64,000 bases of DNA from Porodaedalea pini (lineage: Eukaryota > Basidiomycota > Agaricomycetes > Hymenochaetales > Hymenochaetaceae): positions 1,116,001-1,180,000 of the forward strand of contig NBAY01000007.1 of assembly GCA_002794775.1 (NCBI GenBank), read 5' to 3'. Under the pieces are notes generated by a model. It was not told the origin of the DNA. It made no database searches and was given only the letters and a program-made list of their open reading frames with translations. Numbering within the stretch: the first letter of the stretch is position 1; each line of letters opens with the position of its first letter. The translations under genes were made by a program, and so were the position numbers. Below are positions 22,615-34,100 of this stretch, piece after piece.

Positions 22615-25555
22615 TTATGTTCTTCTTGAAGACGGACTCCTCCCATCCCCGTCGTTCTCGCCCTCACCACCCTCCGACATCCGTGGTAGCGCCGCACTCG
22701 GCGCCCAGCTCTCCATCTTGCTTCCCCTTTTCGAATGGGGCGTCGGCGGCCCAGACGACTCAGATGATCCAAGCTCATAATCCAAGCGGTCGAGACCCAA
22801 ACCCTCATACGCCGGCCGCCGCGGCAGCTCCGTCCCCAGCGTCGACTCCGTGGTCGATGACGAGGGGACCCCGAATGATTCGAACGTCGTCCCCGTGCTC
22901 GGCATCTGGCTGCTCGCGTACGACACGCGGTAGTCCGAGTTGCGCTGGAACATCTTTGAGGAGGCAGTGGTGGGCGTGACAGCCGGGTAGGGCGAGTTGA
23001 TTGATGGGTCGAGCGGCTCGCGCTGATGCGGAGTCGGGTTGCGTGGGCGCTCGTCGCCGACGTCCGAGCCGGCACCACCTCGCAGGCGCAGCTCAGTCGG
23101 ATACTGCGAAGCGGAGTCGTTACTCTTTTTCTCCTCCATTATCGAGTTCTTCGCGGAGCCGCTCCCGCTCCCACCAGGTGAGATGCGGCCCCACGTCCCG
23201 AGGCGCATCGTAGATCCTAGTCGCGTGCCAAGGTGACGTGCCACGTGTTCGCGCCAGAGCGCTTGCAGGGCAAAGTTGATGATTATGTTGAAGAACATAA
23301 GGATGACGCAGAGACTTGCGACCACAACTGCGATCGCGCCAATCACGACTCTCACGATCGCACCTACGTTAAAGCTTTCCACAAATGCAAAGAACAACCC
23401 GGTGATTAGGACTCGTGCGATGGAGAGGGTGGAGAAAAGGACGTCACCGCCGCGCGTGATGTGCGGGCGGAAGACAAGTGCTGAGATGAGGAGGAAGAGT
23501 TCAGCAATCAAGATGATGATAAGCTGAGCGAGGCCGGAGGCATATCCAAATGCTGTCACGATCGCTTTCACAAACAGTACGGCGATGGGGATCGTGAAGA
23601 AAAACCATCGTGACGGCCGGTAAGGGGTGTACAATAGTCCGAAGGAGTCACGATGCTGGTGTTCCTCGTATAACGAGTCAGGCCGAGAGCGTCTAGCAAG
23701 ACGGATAGTGAGGAACGATGGATAGATTGTGCAGGCGAGGACAGCAAGGAGGGTGAGAACGGAGAACAGAGTCGCAAGCCACGAGTCTTTGAGGGTCCAT
23801 TGGTGGAAGGAAAATATGGTAACGGGGAGGAAGACAATGAGGATCTGCAGCGCAATTGTTTAAAAAAATTAGCATTTATGTAATGAGTAGACTCACCAGC
23901 CTCAACGCCCATGCTTTCGAAAACCCAGCATAACCTTGTTTCCACTCTTCTAACTTCCCTGCGTCCTCTCCTTGCTTCTCCCTTCTTCTCAATACCAAAG
24001 TTAGTATGAGCCATCCAGCGCCAAGCACAGCCAGAGCAATTGCCGTGAGCATGAGCAGAGTGAAAAAGACGCTCATGAACGCGTTCGCGGTGCTGATACC
24101 AAGCGAGTTGACGTACACCGGAATACCCGCGTCGAGCATGTTTGAGTCCGTTATTGTCAAAGTCGCATCTCTCCTCGTGAACTCCCTCACGGTATTAGAC
24201 GCATTCGATGCGCCGGATGCAAGTAGCTGATTAGCCGCGATCTTGCGCTGGAGGCTCTTGACCGCCGCAAGCGTCTCCGCGCTCGTCGTCGTAATGTCGT
24301 TGTACGGACTCAGCTTGCGGTTCACAAGATCGACGCCGTCGCCCCCGCTCGCGTCGCTCATGTCGCCACCCGTGTGGTGCCGCATGTTGTTGATCGCATT
24401 CTGGATCTTGCTCGCACTGCTCGAGCCGAAGAGCCCGAGCGACCAGCTGAAAATTCTTCGCGTACGCGCGGTAGAGCACTGGGTAGTTGAGGTCGAGTAG
24501 TGCGCCTGCTGCAATCGTCTGGAAGAGAAGGAGGAGGTCGATGAGGCGCTGTGGTGCACGTGATGGTGAGGATAGGAGGGTGGAGAGGAGCGCGGAGATT
24601 AAAGCGAAGATCGCGAGGCCGCCGGTCACCCATTCGACTGCGAGCTGGCGCGTCGACCAACCATTCGAGAGCGTCGACTGCACGCACGCCTTGACCTCGC
24701 CCGTATCGACGCGCGTAAGCGTCAGCTGCGCAAATGCCTCCAAATCTGGGACCTTATACGCAATACCAGGGATCTTACCCGCGATATCGAGGTCGAGCGG
24801 CGCGAGCGAGAGTGTTTCGCTCCCCACGAAGTTGTACGTCGGCAGTGGGCAGAGCGCGCCATTTAATAGTGTGCACAGGTCGATGGTGATATTGATGAGG
24901 TGCATGCCGTATACGTTCACCGCGAGGTTCGCGGTGACGTTCACGTTGTCTTCGACAGACGCGGCAGAGACGTTGAAGAATATGGATTCGTTCGCCGCGA
25001 AGTAAGTAACGTCGAATTGCTGGACGAGGATCAGCTCCGGTGGCTCGCAATAGGAAACCGACGAGGTGACTAAATATAAATAATAAGTGAGCCATTACAC
25101 GTTGACAGAGAAGGGAAGACGAGAAGCAGTGCAAATCATATTCAATTCAAAAACCCCAATTAGCACAGAAAGGCGTCCAAAAATATTTGAGGCGCACGGC
25201 TGATCGGACGAGAATGACACAGCAGGAGAACGATTGTATGCCGAGATACGCTGAGACATACTCTCCCAATCACGCACAGACCTCCCACGTCACAGCCGCT
25301 CGAGAATCCTGAGAGTTCTCAGCCCTATCCTGAGCTACTGCGTCAGCAGCTATGTGTTCGTCGCGGAGGAATACTGTGCCATCCGCAGCATCGATATGTC
25401 AACTGTCTCTCCCCCCTTCTGACCCCTCCCGCCCACAAAAATTAAGAGTATTACTCACATAAAACTTTCTCCCTTGCATCGACAAGCGAAGCGAGCGCAA
25501 GACAAGTGAATGCCGCAGCAGCATACCGTCGCAACCCGGCGACGGAGAAAGGCAT
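22615..25555 (-). CDS. TRP-like/FLC family membrane channel with one frameshift
   Basis: Exons (minus): 25555-25459, 25069-23897, 23844-22615 (about 832 aa). Exon 1 gives a signal peptide (YAAAAFTCLALASLVDA). An ML-like luminal domain follows (SYCEPPELILVQQFDVTYF, IPGIAYKVPDLEAFAQL), then about nine membrane segments (WVTGGLAIFALISALLSTLL; FMSVFFTLLMLTAIALAVL; and others) and a Ser/Gly-rich cytosolic tail. This is the layout of fungal flavin-carrier/TRP-like proteins, which act in ER/Golgi or plasma membrane calcium and cell-wall homeostasis (family knowledge). The frame shifts by one base at the AAAA run 24450-24453: upstream it reads AYAKNF, and the expected continuation SWSLGLFG is in the next frame. 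The first intron is unusually long (389 nt), so exon 1 is less certain. Confidence 0.8.
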
Positions 25556-27011
25556 ACCAACTCAGACCAGACCGGCGGTCACAGATTGAGAAAGAGCAGA
25601 ACGAGTGAGGTAGATAGAAAAAACCGCCAGAAAAGAAGAGAAAAGAAAACAGAGAGAGATGGTGGAGAGATGGTGGTTGTTGAGAAAGAGGCCGCCTTTT
25701 TGTCGAGTGCTGCGGGCGAGCACGAAAGCACGAAAGACAAGGAGACGCGGTCAAGACAATAAGGCGGTCCGGATTTGGTAGGTGGTAATTTATTTCCGCT
25801 CGGTGTGGGCGTCGCAGCGTGAGTTAGGCGTAGTTTGTTCTCTAATAAATTGTGGACGCTCTTGCTGGTCGTTGCCGCTGCATGTACTGTCGGGCGTGGT
25901 CGCGGTGAGGAAGAGGGACGGATAGCGCACACATCGTACATTTGTCTTTTGGCCGAGTGAAACCCCTTGACGCACTCAGCACACGCATTTCTCACGCCAC
26001 CGTATGCTCTCATCGCGCTCCGCCTTTGACATTTCTCTTCTCCTCCCACCTCATTTCCCCTATAATTCAATTTGTCTATCAGGTCTAGACGATAAACCAC
26101 TATGTCTTGCAGTTGTCTGCTCCCGCTTTCTCTATGTTTTCCTGTCGATTTATCTGGGTTTATTTATTTAAGCGGGCTCGTCCGGAAGCTGACTCACACC
26201 TAACACCTCACCCGTTGCGTGCCTGTCGGATGTTTAACGCGTGGGCCACTAATCATCAATACTCTCATGGCCTGCATGTCAGAACGGAATCAATTCCACG
26301 ACTCAAGTTTGCTGCCCAGTTCCTCGTCTCTCTTGCCATACACACGAAGCACGTTGTTCCTCAATGGCCATGTTAAGTATCAGCAAGTCAGCCGTTAATC
26401 TTCACTCGTCCGTCGGCGTGATGTACGATCCGGGAGCGAAAACATCGGGCACCCGGAGCTGGAAGGAAAACACAGCTAAGAACGACGACGTCGCAGGCTA
26501 CGACGAGGAATGAGGACGAGGGGTGAGGAGGAATGTCGAAGGGACGTCCGCTCATGCTTGCCGCGAAGATTCCACCGAAGTCTCGAAGAACACCTGTCTT
26601 GACAATGATATTTGTGAGAGTCGTGTACGTCAGCAAATCGTCAACCAAACTGATTCGACCTTGCGCCCTCCTCTGCTCTTCTGCTCTTCTGCTCTTCTTC
26701 TCGCTCCTGACTGTGTTTCATATCCTCCGAGTCATCGATCTGGCAACGAATCTGTTCTTGAAGACTGTGTACTGTTTCCATTATACCCGAAGTCATACAG
26801 ACGATCAAAAAAATCGCTCCAATCGGTGTATGTGTCACGCCAAAGTCGATTATCATACTTCGTTTCTATCAAAATAAGTATACTCTCTGTGAACTGCTGA
26901 CAACACTCATCCTCAGGAGGACAAAGTGAAAACTCTTGCAATTTCCCCAATAGTGCAATGGCTATCTTTCCTCGGGTTATCCCTTTTATTGTGACTGATT
27001 TCTTTTGACTG
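25556..27011. other. Intergenic region without recognisable genes
   Basis: 5' flank of the channel gene, then about 1 kb in which short minus-strand frames (26388-26648; 26641-26856, Glu/Arg-rich) show no recognisable domain or convincing splice pattern. Confidence 0.35.
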
Positions 27012-27150
27012 ACTAGACAATGCAGCCACATTGCCAGTCCATAACACTGTGTACTATGTCAAAGTCAAGATCGACAACGATCAGAAGAAGGCATTACTTG
27101 AGGCATTGGAGGATACGACAGCTCGACGAAGGCGGGTAATGCAAGAGTGA
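27012..27150 (+). pseudogene. Possible isolated coding exon (46 codons)
   Basis: After a possible splice acceptor (GACTAG) an open frame reads PVHNTVYYVKVKIDNDQ and KKALLEALEDTTARRRRV up to TGA at 27148. The composition is protein-like, but there are no other exons nearby and no recognised family. It may be a gene fragment. Confidence 0.25.
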
Positions 27151-27625
27151 CATTTATTCGAGAAGCGGGAAGTTGCTGAATGTGCACAAAAGCTGTGAGC
27201 TGTCTATCAAGGCCCTACTATATACGCTGATAAGAGGAAGAGGGCGCAACTGATCATCGCTTATATTCATATTCAAAGATGTTAGTACTTATCTCCTCTT
27301 CATTGCCTGCCAACATATTGTTTTATGAACTACTCTGGTTTAGCATTTTTACAAAAGGCTATGACCTTTGAGACTCGACATCCACCACTACATGATTAAG
27401 AGGGGCACCAAATTCACGTCCATCGCACATCGGAGGCGTATACTAGGGGGAATGATCTAGAGAAATGTATAGACAGACATTTGTCCATCAGTCGAAACCT
27501 CTTGAGTACACAATCTCATTCTCGAGGTAGAATGCAGTCATTGAGACATGGGTCTTATTCTGGGCTCATAACAGTTTGCTTCAGACCGAATCTCCTTTCA
27601 TTGAATCTGCTGTAACCTTTTACTT

Positions 27626-28253
27626 CTAAAGGCCCTCTAAAGTTACATCAGTTTTTTTATTAAGAATTATATCTACCATTCTTTTCTTCAATCGTTTAGC
27701 TGAGCCCTTATGCATAGAATTGATATGTTTGATGATTTCGTTCAAAATTGCAAGGTGTAAGTCCCTCTTTCTTTTCTCGTCATCAGGACCCTTCCCCGTC
27801 GGCAACCCAGTCTCACCCAGAGAAGTGCAATGTTTACTGAAGATGCAGGCTGCCCACTTGTCTGTTCCAGGTACCAGATTTGGCTCTAAGCATAGGAGAC
27901 TTTAAATCAGAGTATAATACTACTCACGAGCCTGCGGCTGAATTGTACCATCCTTCTGGGTGAATTCAGTTGTTTTAAAGAATAGTTCCAAATCTGCAGC
28001 ACAAGCACATGCATCAAGTTATATTGATTAGCACAAAAGGCTGCAGCTCACAGTCTTTCAAGTCTCCCTTCAATTTCTCCTCGATTTGGTTCTTCTCTGC
28101 GGTAGTCCAGCCTTCCCCTTTCACAGTGCTACTCCAGGTGACTCTCCTTTCACCCGTTGATCCGCTGGACTTAGTCTTGGAGCTGGGCTCAGCGGCGGAA
28201 TGCTCGGGCTTGTGTTCTTTGGGACGTGGCTGGGAGCTAGTTTCCTGTGACAT
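27626..28253 (-). CDS. Gene A: unknown three-exon family (WAxCIF motif), 167 aa
   Basis: Exons (minus): 28253-28052, 27993-27928, 27861-27626, with phase-1 GT-AG introns at the same places as in genes B and C. Exon 1 encodes a Ser/Lys-rich disordered segment (MSQETSSQPRPKE) ending in an amphipathic helix (IEEKLKGDLKD). Exon 2 is short (LELFFKTTEFTQKDG). Exon 3 carries the family signature KWAACIFSKHCTSLGETGLP, then a helical segment (LHLAILNEIIKHINSMHKG). No signal peptide or known domain is visible. The conserved introns, frames and paralogy show it is a real gene; function is unknown. D at 46 kb is its decayed duplicate. Confidence 0.7.
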
Positions 28254-28860
28254 GCTTGTCTCCTGTATCTCTACCAGCTCCAGAAGATTCTCAGTCGCCT
28301 ATTAATACATCTGCAAACCGACAAGTTGCTTTCCAAGCTTTGTTCAAATCATCTGCGTGCGATCACTCGTGACGTAAGTGGGACGAGTAACGGAAGCAAA
28401 GACATTGATACATTGCACGTTCTGATCTAAATACCGAGCAAAGAGCACGTAAACCTAACTTCTGCCAGCCGCTTAACTATAGCTTTGGTCGCGATATCTG
28501 AAGCAAACTTACTGCGAATGGATAGCTCGAGCAAGCATCATTCGAGGTCTGCGACATCCATCCACTAGCACATTGCTTTTGACGGGAGGCACAATGAACA
28601 CGCATCTGCTTTTATTTACTCGATAGAGATAATATCACTAGCAGTATCCTTGTATAGTAAACCTGACCATATGCCGCAGTGGAGGACTTACTAGATCTTG
28701 AGTATTGACGTCTGCATGCCGGTTCGGTACGGGTCGGAGTGATTCCTACCTTTGCTTCGTCGACATGTCTCCCATGAGCCATGAAAACTTCAATTTGTGC
28801 ACTTTCCGCAGACCTCATTTCCTAAGGACTTCTGGGCTCGCACGTTCTGATGCAGAGGTA
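28254..28860 (-). repeat. Upstream region of gene A, duplicated inverted at 44.4-46.05 kb
   Basis: Minus-strand sequence upstream of A aligns along most of its length with the plus-strand sequence before pseudogene D: shared GACGTCAATACTCAAGAT, GTTGTGCCTCCC-like and CAGTAAGTTTGCT stretches. A shorter related piece occurs near 34690 upstream of gene C. The D copy has about 1 kb extra, containing the inverted repeat 44708-45559. Confidence 0.7.
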
Positions 28861-29138
28861 ACTAAGCCCGACTTCAGACCCCTCGAGCCTAGCTCGTGAT
28901 CTTTCTCCCGCTCCCTCTGCGCATTACCCGCGCTCCTTGCCCCCACCCTCGAACCTTCCGCAGACACCACGAGCTGCGCAGCCATCTTTTTTCTGCAGTG
29001 CATCGCACCAGACTGGCAGGGGAGGACGTGTGCTAAGGCGCATTCGTGACCGAACCTGCATTTGCCCTTGACGAGCCACTCTATTGGCCGGGCGCGACGA
29101 GGCTGAGCGAAAAGGAGCAGGAGGGGTGCGCGGTTCAC
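28815..29138 (-). pseudogene. Fragment of a CCCH zinc-finger gene
   Basis: The frame includes EWLVKGKCRFGHECALAHVL, then KKMAAQL. This is close to the CCCH finger plus linker of fungal LEE1/unkempt-type RNA-binding proteins, where a Cys normally stands a few residues earlier (C-AWFVKGKC). Only one finger is present and no gene continues on either side, so it is a fragment. It abuts a truncated peroxidase fragment. Confidence 0.5.
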
Positions 29139-29282
29139 TAGTCGACGCTGGTAGAGGTCTAAAACAGAGAAGTTCTATCACGTAAACGTACTATAAGTAA
29201 CATAGAAATGTTTATAGTAGGAGTATCCGGCCAATATTAATGGCTCAATGGTTGAAGGTGCTTACCTTGTATGGTATCGAGC

Positions 29283-29591
29283 CATCTGCACCTCCACCCT
29301 GAGTGCACTAGACTTGGAAAAGCTGACGCCGCCATGGAAAGGCCAAGCGCAGAGACTCGTGGACAACCTCACCACACTCGTTCTCGAACAGGTTTCGTTG
29401 CAGGACATCGCTAAGTGAGAAGAACGCGCAGCACTGTATGTCAGATGGCGCAGTACATTACAAGAGAAAGGACTCACAGCAGCATTGGTCGCAGTGTTGA
29501 CACCGTCGGGACAAGTGACGCACCTGTAGTTGGCGGCGGCGGCGGCAACAGCAGCGAAGATAACAGTGGCGAGAGTAAGCTTGAAGACCAT
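29283..29591 (-). pseudogene. mnp: Truncated manganese peroxidase relic, copy 1
   Basis: The start, signal peptide, first intron and beginning of exon 2 match the intact peroxidase (MVFKLTLATV; CPDGVNTATNAA; NLFENECGE). It is frameshifted at the distal His region (an extra T, about 29350) and homology stops at about 29283, leaving no haem pocket or C-terminal two thirds. A TATA box is kept at 29672-29678. Nonfunctional. Confidence 0.85.
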
Positions 29592-29671
29592 GTTGAGAGC
29601 TTTGTGAGGACCGTGCTGATCAGTGCAGAGAGGACTCGACGAGTGAAGAACAGAGGCAGTTTTGTGCATGA

Positions 29672-29678
29672 CTTTATA
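29672..29678 (-). promoter_or_regulatory. TATA box of the truncated peroxidase
   Basis: Minus-strand GGTATAAAGTC in the same place relative to the ATG as in the intact peroxidase; the flanking promoter is also similar. Confidence 0.5.
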
Positions 29679-29846
29679 CCTCGCTCAACAGCAGCTCGCT
29701 ACCTGTCCAACGATCAGAGTAGAAGAAGATTAACGTGAACTTTTTTGCGGACAACTGACGAAGAGGATATTGAACCCAAGGAATGCACTCCATTCCCAAC
29801 GATGAGACTGCCAACTCTATGTTCTTCAGGTCCGGGAACCACTTAC

Positions 29847-30294
29847 AGGAGAGTGAAAGAGAAAAGAGTGCAGATTGACCCAGCTCATCCCGTCTTGCTT
29901 CCTCTAAGGGTGTATGGTCGAGATGCATGCCCATGGACAAGAAATCACGAATCTCTTGGGTTAGGAGAATTAAAAACCCATCGTCCTGAGTGCCTAGCTC
30001 CAAGGTATCGGTGAGGCGCACGTTATTGGCTTTCGCAGTAAGAGCGTGTCGCCGAGAGATTCTATCCTGTAATTGCTGAGAGCATGTTCTTTGAAGAGAA
30101 GAACGATTCCACTGGTAGTGCAAGCAGTTTCAAAGTATACATCGTACTTGTTTGGTATACTGTATAAAGGATCCCAATTGGCAACTTGCACTCTGAATTT
30201 GCAGATCTTCAGGAGGGAATAAGTGGAACAGAAAAGATGGCACTGACAACTGTTTAGAGCCTTCACTCTCGCCTTCATTCGAAGCACCAGACAT
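29847..30294 (-). CDS. Gene X, copy 1: unknown protein, 3' end missing
   Basis: Two exons: 30294-30148 (MSGASNEGE..., 49 codons ending FIQYTKQ) and 30066-29847 (DRISRRHALTAKANN, GTQDDGFLILLTQEIRDFL, HTPLEEARR). A good donor (GTAAGT) ends exon 2, but the next exon is absent: the peroxidase promoter follows directly, and the unspliced frame runs into the TATA box, where it stops. I recognise no domain. The reading frames are kept in copy 2 at 48.6 kb except for one deleted G. It is probably a 3'-truncated gene fused to the peroxidase upstream region. Confidence 0.45.
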
Positions 30295-31558
30295 GTCGAC
30301 GTGTCGAAAATTGCTCGGCCAATCGCAACGTCTGTGCTATAACGCGGAAACAGAATGTATGTTTGAAGCGGTCCCGGATTCGAGAATACACTTATAATGT
30401 GAGATGGACAGCAAACGCTGAGACTAGCTGCCGCGTCAGTCTCGGCGTCGCGTCTATTGTAGACGGAATGATCCTCAACCCATACACCGTCCAAATTGTC
30501 GGCGCGATGAGCTCCTCAGCACTGAGATGCTCGTACGACCGAGGACGAAGAACCCCAGTGCCAGTGGTAAGATGTGAGAAAATTGTACCAACCGATTACG
30601 TCATTGAGACGTCGATCTACTTTGCCTCCCGAGTCTCTTGCAACGTTCCTTGCTACCGCCGGCAACTCTGCTTCCACCAGACCGATCTAAAAAAGTGGAA
30701 ATTCAGCCTCAATACGACTCATGCTCTCTGTATGTGTTGTCTAGAACAAGCTCAAGTGTTCTGGAATTCTGCGGAAGTCTGAAGAATGACATTAACAAGA
30801 CAACTTTCAAGGCAGTAAAGGACTCGACGGCTCGAGTGTGGCACTTAATGGAAGCCAGTGGAACCTTCGAGTCTCATGGAAATCAAAATTGATTTCAAAT
30901 GAAGATGGCGATGATAGGCTCTCGAGATCACTGCTCGTTACGCCAGAGCCGGAAGACGAATGTTCGCTATTCTGCACTAGACGTTTCCCGCTTTACCGGC
31001 ACTTTAGTTCACCGTCGAGAGTGCTAGCGCGAAGGCTACCGATATACAATGCGCGCTGGGCGTTGCCACACCTTTTTCCACCACGACGATATGACCGTCA
31101 AAGTTCATCCTCATTTAATGTGTCACAGAAGCTGGACATCCGTAGCTACATCATCCAGGCAGTCACCGGCACACGTTCAGCTAGTGCGGTGCATTTCCGG
31201 TAGAGAGGATCCAGGCTATCAATGTGAACAAGGAAAGCGTGTTGGCAAATGAGACACGAGATGCGCATATAGCCAGATTTTGTAAGTCCAGCGCGACAGT
31301 TCGGTTGAGTGTAAAGGAATTCACACACATTTCTATTCATTTTGAAGCCGTATATAGTGGGGCGTTATTCTAAATATCTTGGGAAACATCAGACTGTCTT
31401 GTCCACATCTCGGCATGCAATCTTAATTTCGGGACAAGATGGTAGGACTGTAGCAGGGTGCTGTGTGAACTTAGGTCTCACTGGCACTGAGCTTGGCTGA
31501 ATCAGTTTTATAGTTCTATTGGGAGGTACAAGCCCGTGCGGTGAAAGTACAACTTCTA
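30295..31558 (-). other. Upstream of gene X; decayed coding-like sequence
   Basis: Several frames look coding-like in pieces (for example EELIAPTIWTVYG and VEAELPAVARNVARD on the minus strand) but none forms a clean model. The part below about 31110 is repeated at 47757-48630; the part 31110-31693 is missing from that copy. Confidence 0.35.
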
Positions 31559-32430
31559 CTAACGAATAGCACTCCTAGAAATCAGCTGCCTGGGGACGTA
31601 TGGCCCACGCTGCCGCTCACGTTCATATTCCTCTCGTCTTGTACGAGCCTCTTCAGCTGCCCGTAATATGTCTCTCCTTTCCATGCGCTCACTTGTTACA
31701 TCGTATATTTTTGTTTCGATTACTCCCATTACTTGTTTCTGCCATTCCCCAAGGCCCTTGTGATGAGAAATGAAGTGCTCTTCGACTGCTTTCAGCATTG
31801 CAAGATGCAAATTAAGTACTCTTTCCTTCCGATCAAGAGATTCCCCTGTGGGCACGTCAGTCTCGCCCATAACAGTACAGTCGTTATCAAAAATACAGCG
31901 TGCCCATTGGTCTATTAGGATTAGGATTATAGTCTCAGTAAGAAAGACCTTGTAACAGAGATAAGTCAAGACAGCTCACTGGCTCCGGGCATTATTGTAG
32001 TTTTATTCTTTTTGGTCAGCTTTGTGTTTTCAAAGAATAGAACCAAATCTGTGGTATGGGGCTCAGTCTCACTTCACAACATATGCAGCATAAAACTCAG
32101 CAGCTTACGCTCTTTCAGACCTCCTTCCAGTTTCTTTTCAATATATTTTTTTGTATCAGTTTTGGAGACCACTTGCTGAGATCCTTCTGCCTGTTCGGAT
32201 TCATGACTTGACTGGGATATTACAGGACCCTGTCTGCGCTTGGAGTGCTTATTGCTACTTTCCAAGCCAGACTTGTCTCCCCCTTCCACAGTGTCGTCCC
32301 AGGCAACTTTTTTCCTCGGCCCAGTCTTTATTCCGGTTCTGAAGCTGGTCTTGGTCATGGAATTCCCGGGCTTGTATTTTGTGGGATGCGTCTCGGACGC
32401 TGTCCCTTGCGGCATGTTCGTCTTCACCAT
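31559..32430 (-). CDS. Gene B: unknown three-exon family (WAxCIF motif), 247 aa
   Basis: Exons (minus): 32430-32109, 32048-31980, 31911-31559. Exon 1 encodes a 107-residue Lys/Ser/Gln-rich disordered region ending YIEKKLEGGLKE; exon 2 reads LVLFFENTKLTKKNK; exon 3 has the signature QWARCIFDNDCTVMGETDVP, then a helix (LHLAMLKAVEEHFISHHKG) and a long Arg/Glu-rich coiled coil (RAAEEARTRREEYERERQR). Intron positions and phases match A and C. Function unknown; no membrane segment or signal. A frameshifted and truncated duplicate (E) lies at 47.0 kb. Confidence 0.72.
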
Positions 32431-33300
32431 TCGTAGCAGTTTCTCAATCCCGTACTTATGCTCCAGCTAGTCAGTACTTTGCCTCATCTTTGTTCAGTTA
32501 TCTATTTTTGGCCCTCTTGGTAACATCAGCTTGATCCAGCATCTTTGCCTGATTCAAACATAAATCAGGGAAAGAGTGTGCAAATCTGCCTGATGCCGGC
32601 TGGGTATCCAATGATAAATCGGTTGTTCCATTCGTGGAAAAATGAGAGCAATGATGGATCACGGAACGGATGTTCAAACGGCAGCTGAGAGTCAGCGAGT
32701 AATGCCCTTTTGCGATCCCCAGCTTGGGCATTGGTAATAGAAGTTCAATGGTCCCGCATGAGCCTTTGGTGATTTCATAGACATAGTAAGGTACGCTCAA
32801 ATAACAGACAAGACCTTTTATTGTTTCGCGACGTATTCGAATTCTGACCTTGATTTTGCCAAAAACATAGCCAAATCAAAGTCAGAAAGAGATCAACTCA
32901 CATTTTATTCACAGATTCATAGGAATTGCACATGAAGTACATCAAATTTGTACTATATTGAATTTCAGTATTGGTCTAAATACTCAAGACGAGCTGCTCA
33001 GCCAAGAACTAAGGGTACATACTCGAAGGGCAAAAGGGTAGGAACCAGAATCAAGGCATATTGTGGTAATGGACGTGTATATGTTCCTTCAAGGACGGTA
33101 CTGACTCCACTCGTGTGCCGATCTTCTCAGAGTTTCTTATGTCCAAGCCAGAACAACTCCTTTCATTTTGTGTACACTCAAATATTATCTCGAGTGGCAA
33201 CATACAGAGTGACCCGGACTACCCTTCCAATCGGCGACACATGTCCACTATCTAGCTCAGGAAAAAGAGGTTCACAGACAGAGAGCTATATTATAGGCTT
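32431..33300 (-). other. Intergenic region between genes B and C
   Basis: Promoter of B (the first 300 bases are conserved in copy 2 at 46560-47005) and the 3' flank of C. No further gene seen. Confidence 0.4.
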
Positions 33301-34100
33301 CTACTGCGTTTCCCCAACTTGATTCTCCCGTTCCTTCTCCCACCTTAGATGTGATCTTCTTTCATTTCGAGCAACCGATACAGCACTTATTCTGAAACGA
33401 ACTACTCTTATCATATGCATATTCCCAGAATGAGTAGACGTCAAGTGTGTAAGGACTGCATATAATATTGAGTCAAGCAGATCGAGCTCTGCTTCGTTTT
33501 GATCAGAAGCATTCCCTTTGGGCAGCGCAATTGAGCCCATAGAAGTACAAGCTTCATCAAATATACACTGTGCCCAACGGCCTAGCCGACAAATTTAATT
33601 TTTACTTTCAGCACTCGAGAATTTGTAGTAGAAACACACGGAAACTACTTACCAGCACAGGGTTGAATTATATTTTCCTTTTGTGTAAGCTCGGTAGTCC
33701 CAAAGAATAGCTTCAAATCTGTGATACAAGCCGCGAACGTCAGATTTTGCCTTACGATATCTATCAGCGCAAGCAAATGCAGCTCACACTCCTCCAAATC
33801 TCCCTGCAACTTCTCGTCAATTTCGGCATCTGAGAGGATTTTCCGCGGCCCTCCTTCGCACTCTGCTTGTCTGGATCCATGACTGGACTGGGACAAATTA
33901 TGATCCTGCTTGTGCGTTGGTCCCTGCTTATTTTCTTCCGATTTTACCTCATCTTCTGCTGTCCCAGAGTTATTCAGATTAACTCTATTACATCTACACG
34001 TTGTTCCGCTAGATCCTCTCTCCGTGCCCGTGCTAATCGAACTTTCCGAATTAGGCACTGTGGGATTTGGCTGCCAGTGGGAGCTTGACCCTTTTAGCAT
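33301..34100 (-). CDS. Gene C: unknown three-exon family (WAxCIF motif), 219 aa
   Basis: Exons (minus): 34100-33788, 33718-33653, 33581-33301. Same plan as A and B: a disordered Ser/Asn/Glu-rich exon 1 ending IDEKLQGDLEE, short exon 2 (LKLFFGTTELTQKEN), and exon 3 with RWAQCIFDEACTSMGSIALP and a helical, Arg-rich tail (RWEKERENQ). The coding frame is open throughout, while sequence similarity to A and B is limited to the shared motifs. That argues for selection on the protein. Function unknown. Confidence 0.7.

Larger units (their letters stand above)
29283..32727 (-). repeat. Inverted duplication, copy 1 (gene B, gene X, peroxid. relic)
   Basis: In the minus direction this block (B promoter, B, X, peroxidase start) is repeated on the plus strand at about 46560-49640. 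Long stretches are identical or nearly so, for example the B/E exon 3 and the X exons. Copy 2 has a 172-bp MITE insertion, a roughly 580-bp deletion, frameshifts and many C-to-T type changes; copy 1 keeps B intact. Confidence 0.85.

Noticed and set aside
22515..23078. 187-codon Arg-rich minus-strand frame
   Set aside because: Overlaps the TRP-like channel tail in another frame; composition is that of a GC-rich shadow.
26641..27031. Glu/Arg-rich minus-strand frames as a further member of the A-C family
   Set aside because: The charged coil is similar only in composition; the WAxCIF core and exon pattern are absent.
30363..30782. 139-codon plus-strand frame in the duplicated X region
   Set aside because: Its frame is interrupted in copy 2 and it lies antisense to the X upstream region; no domain.
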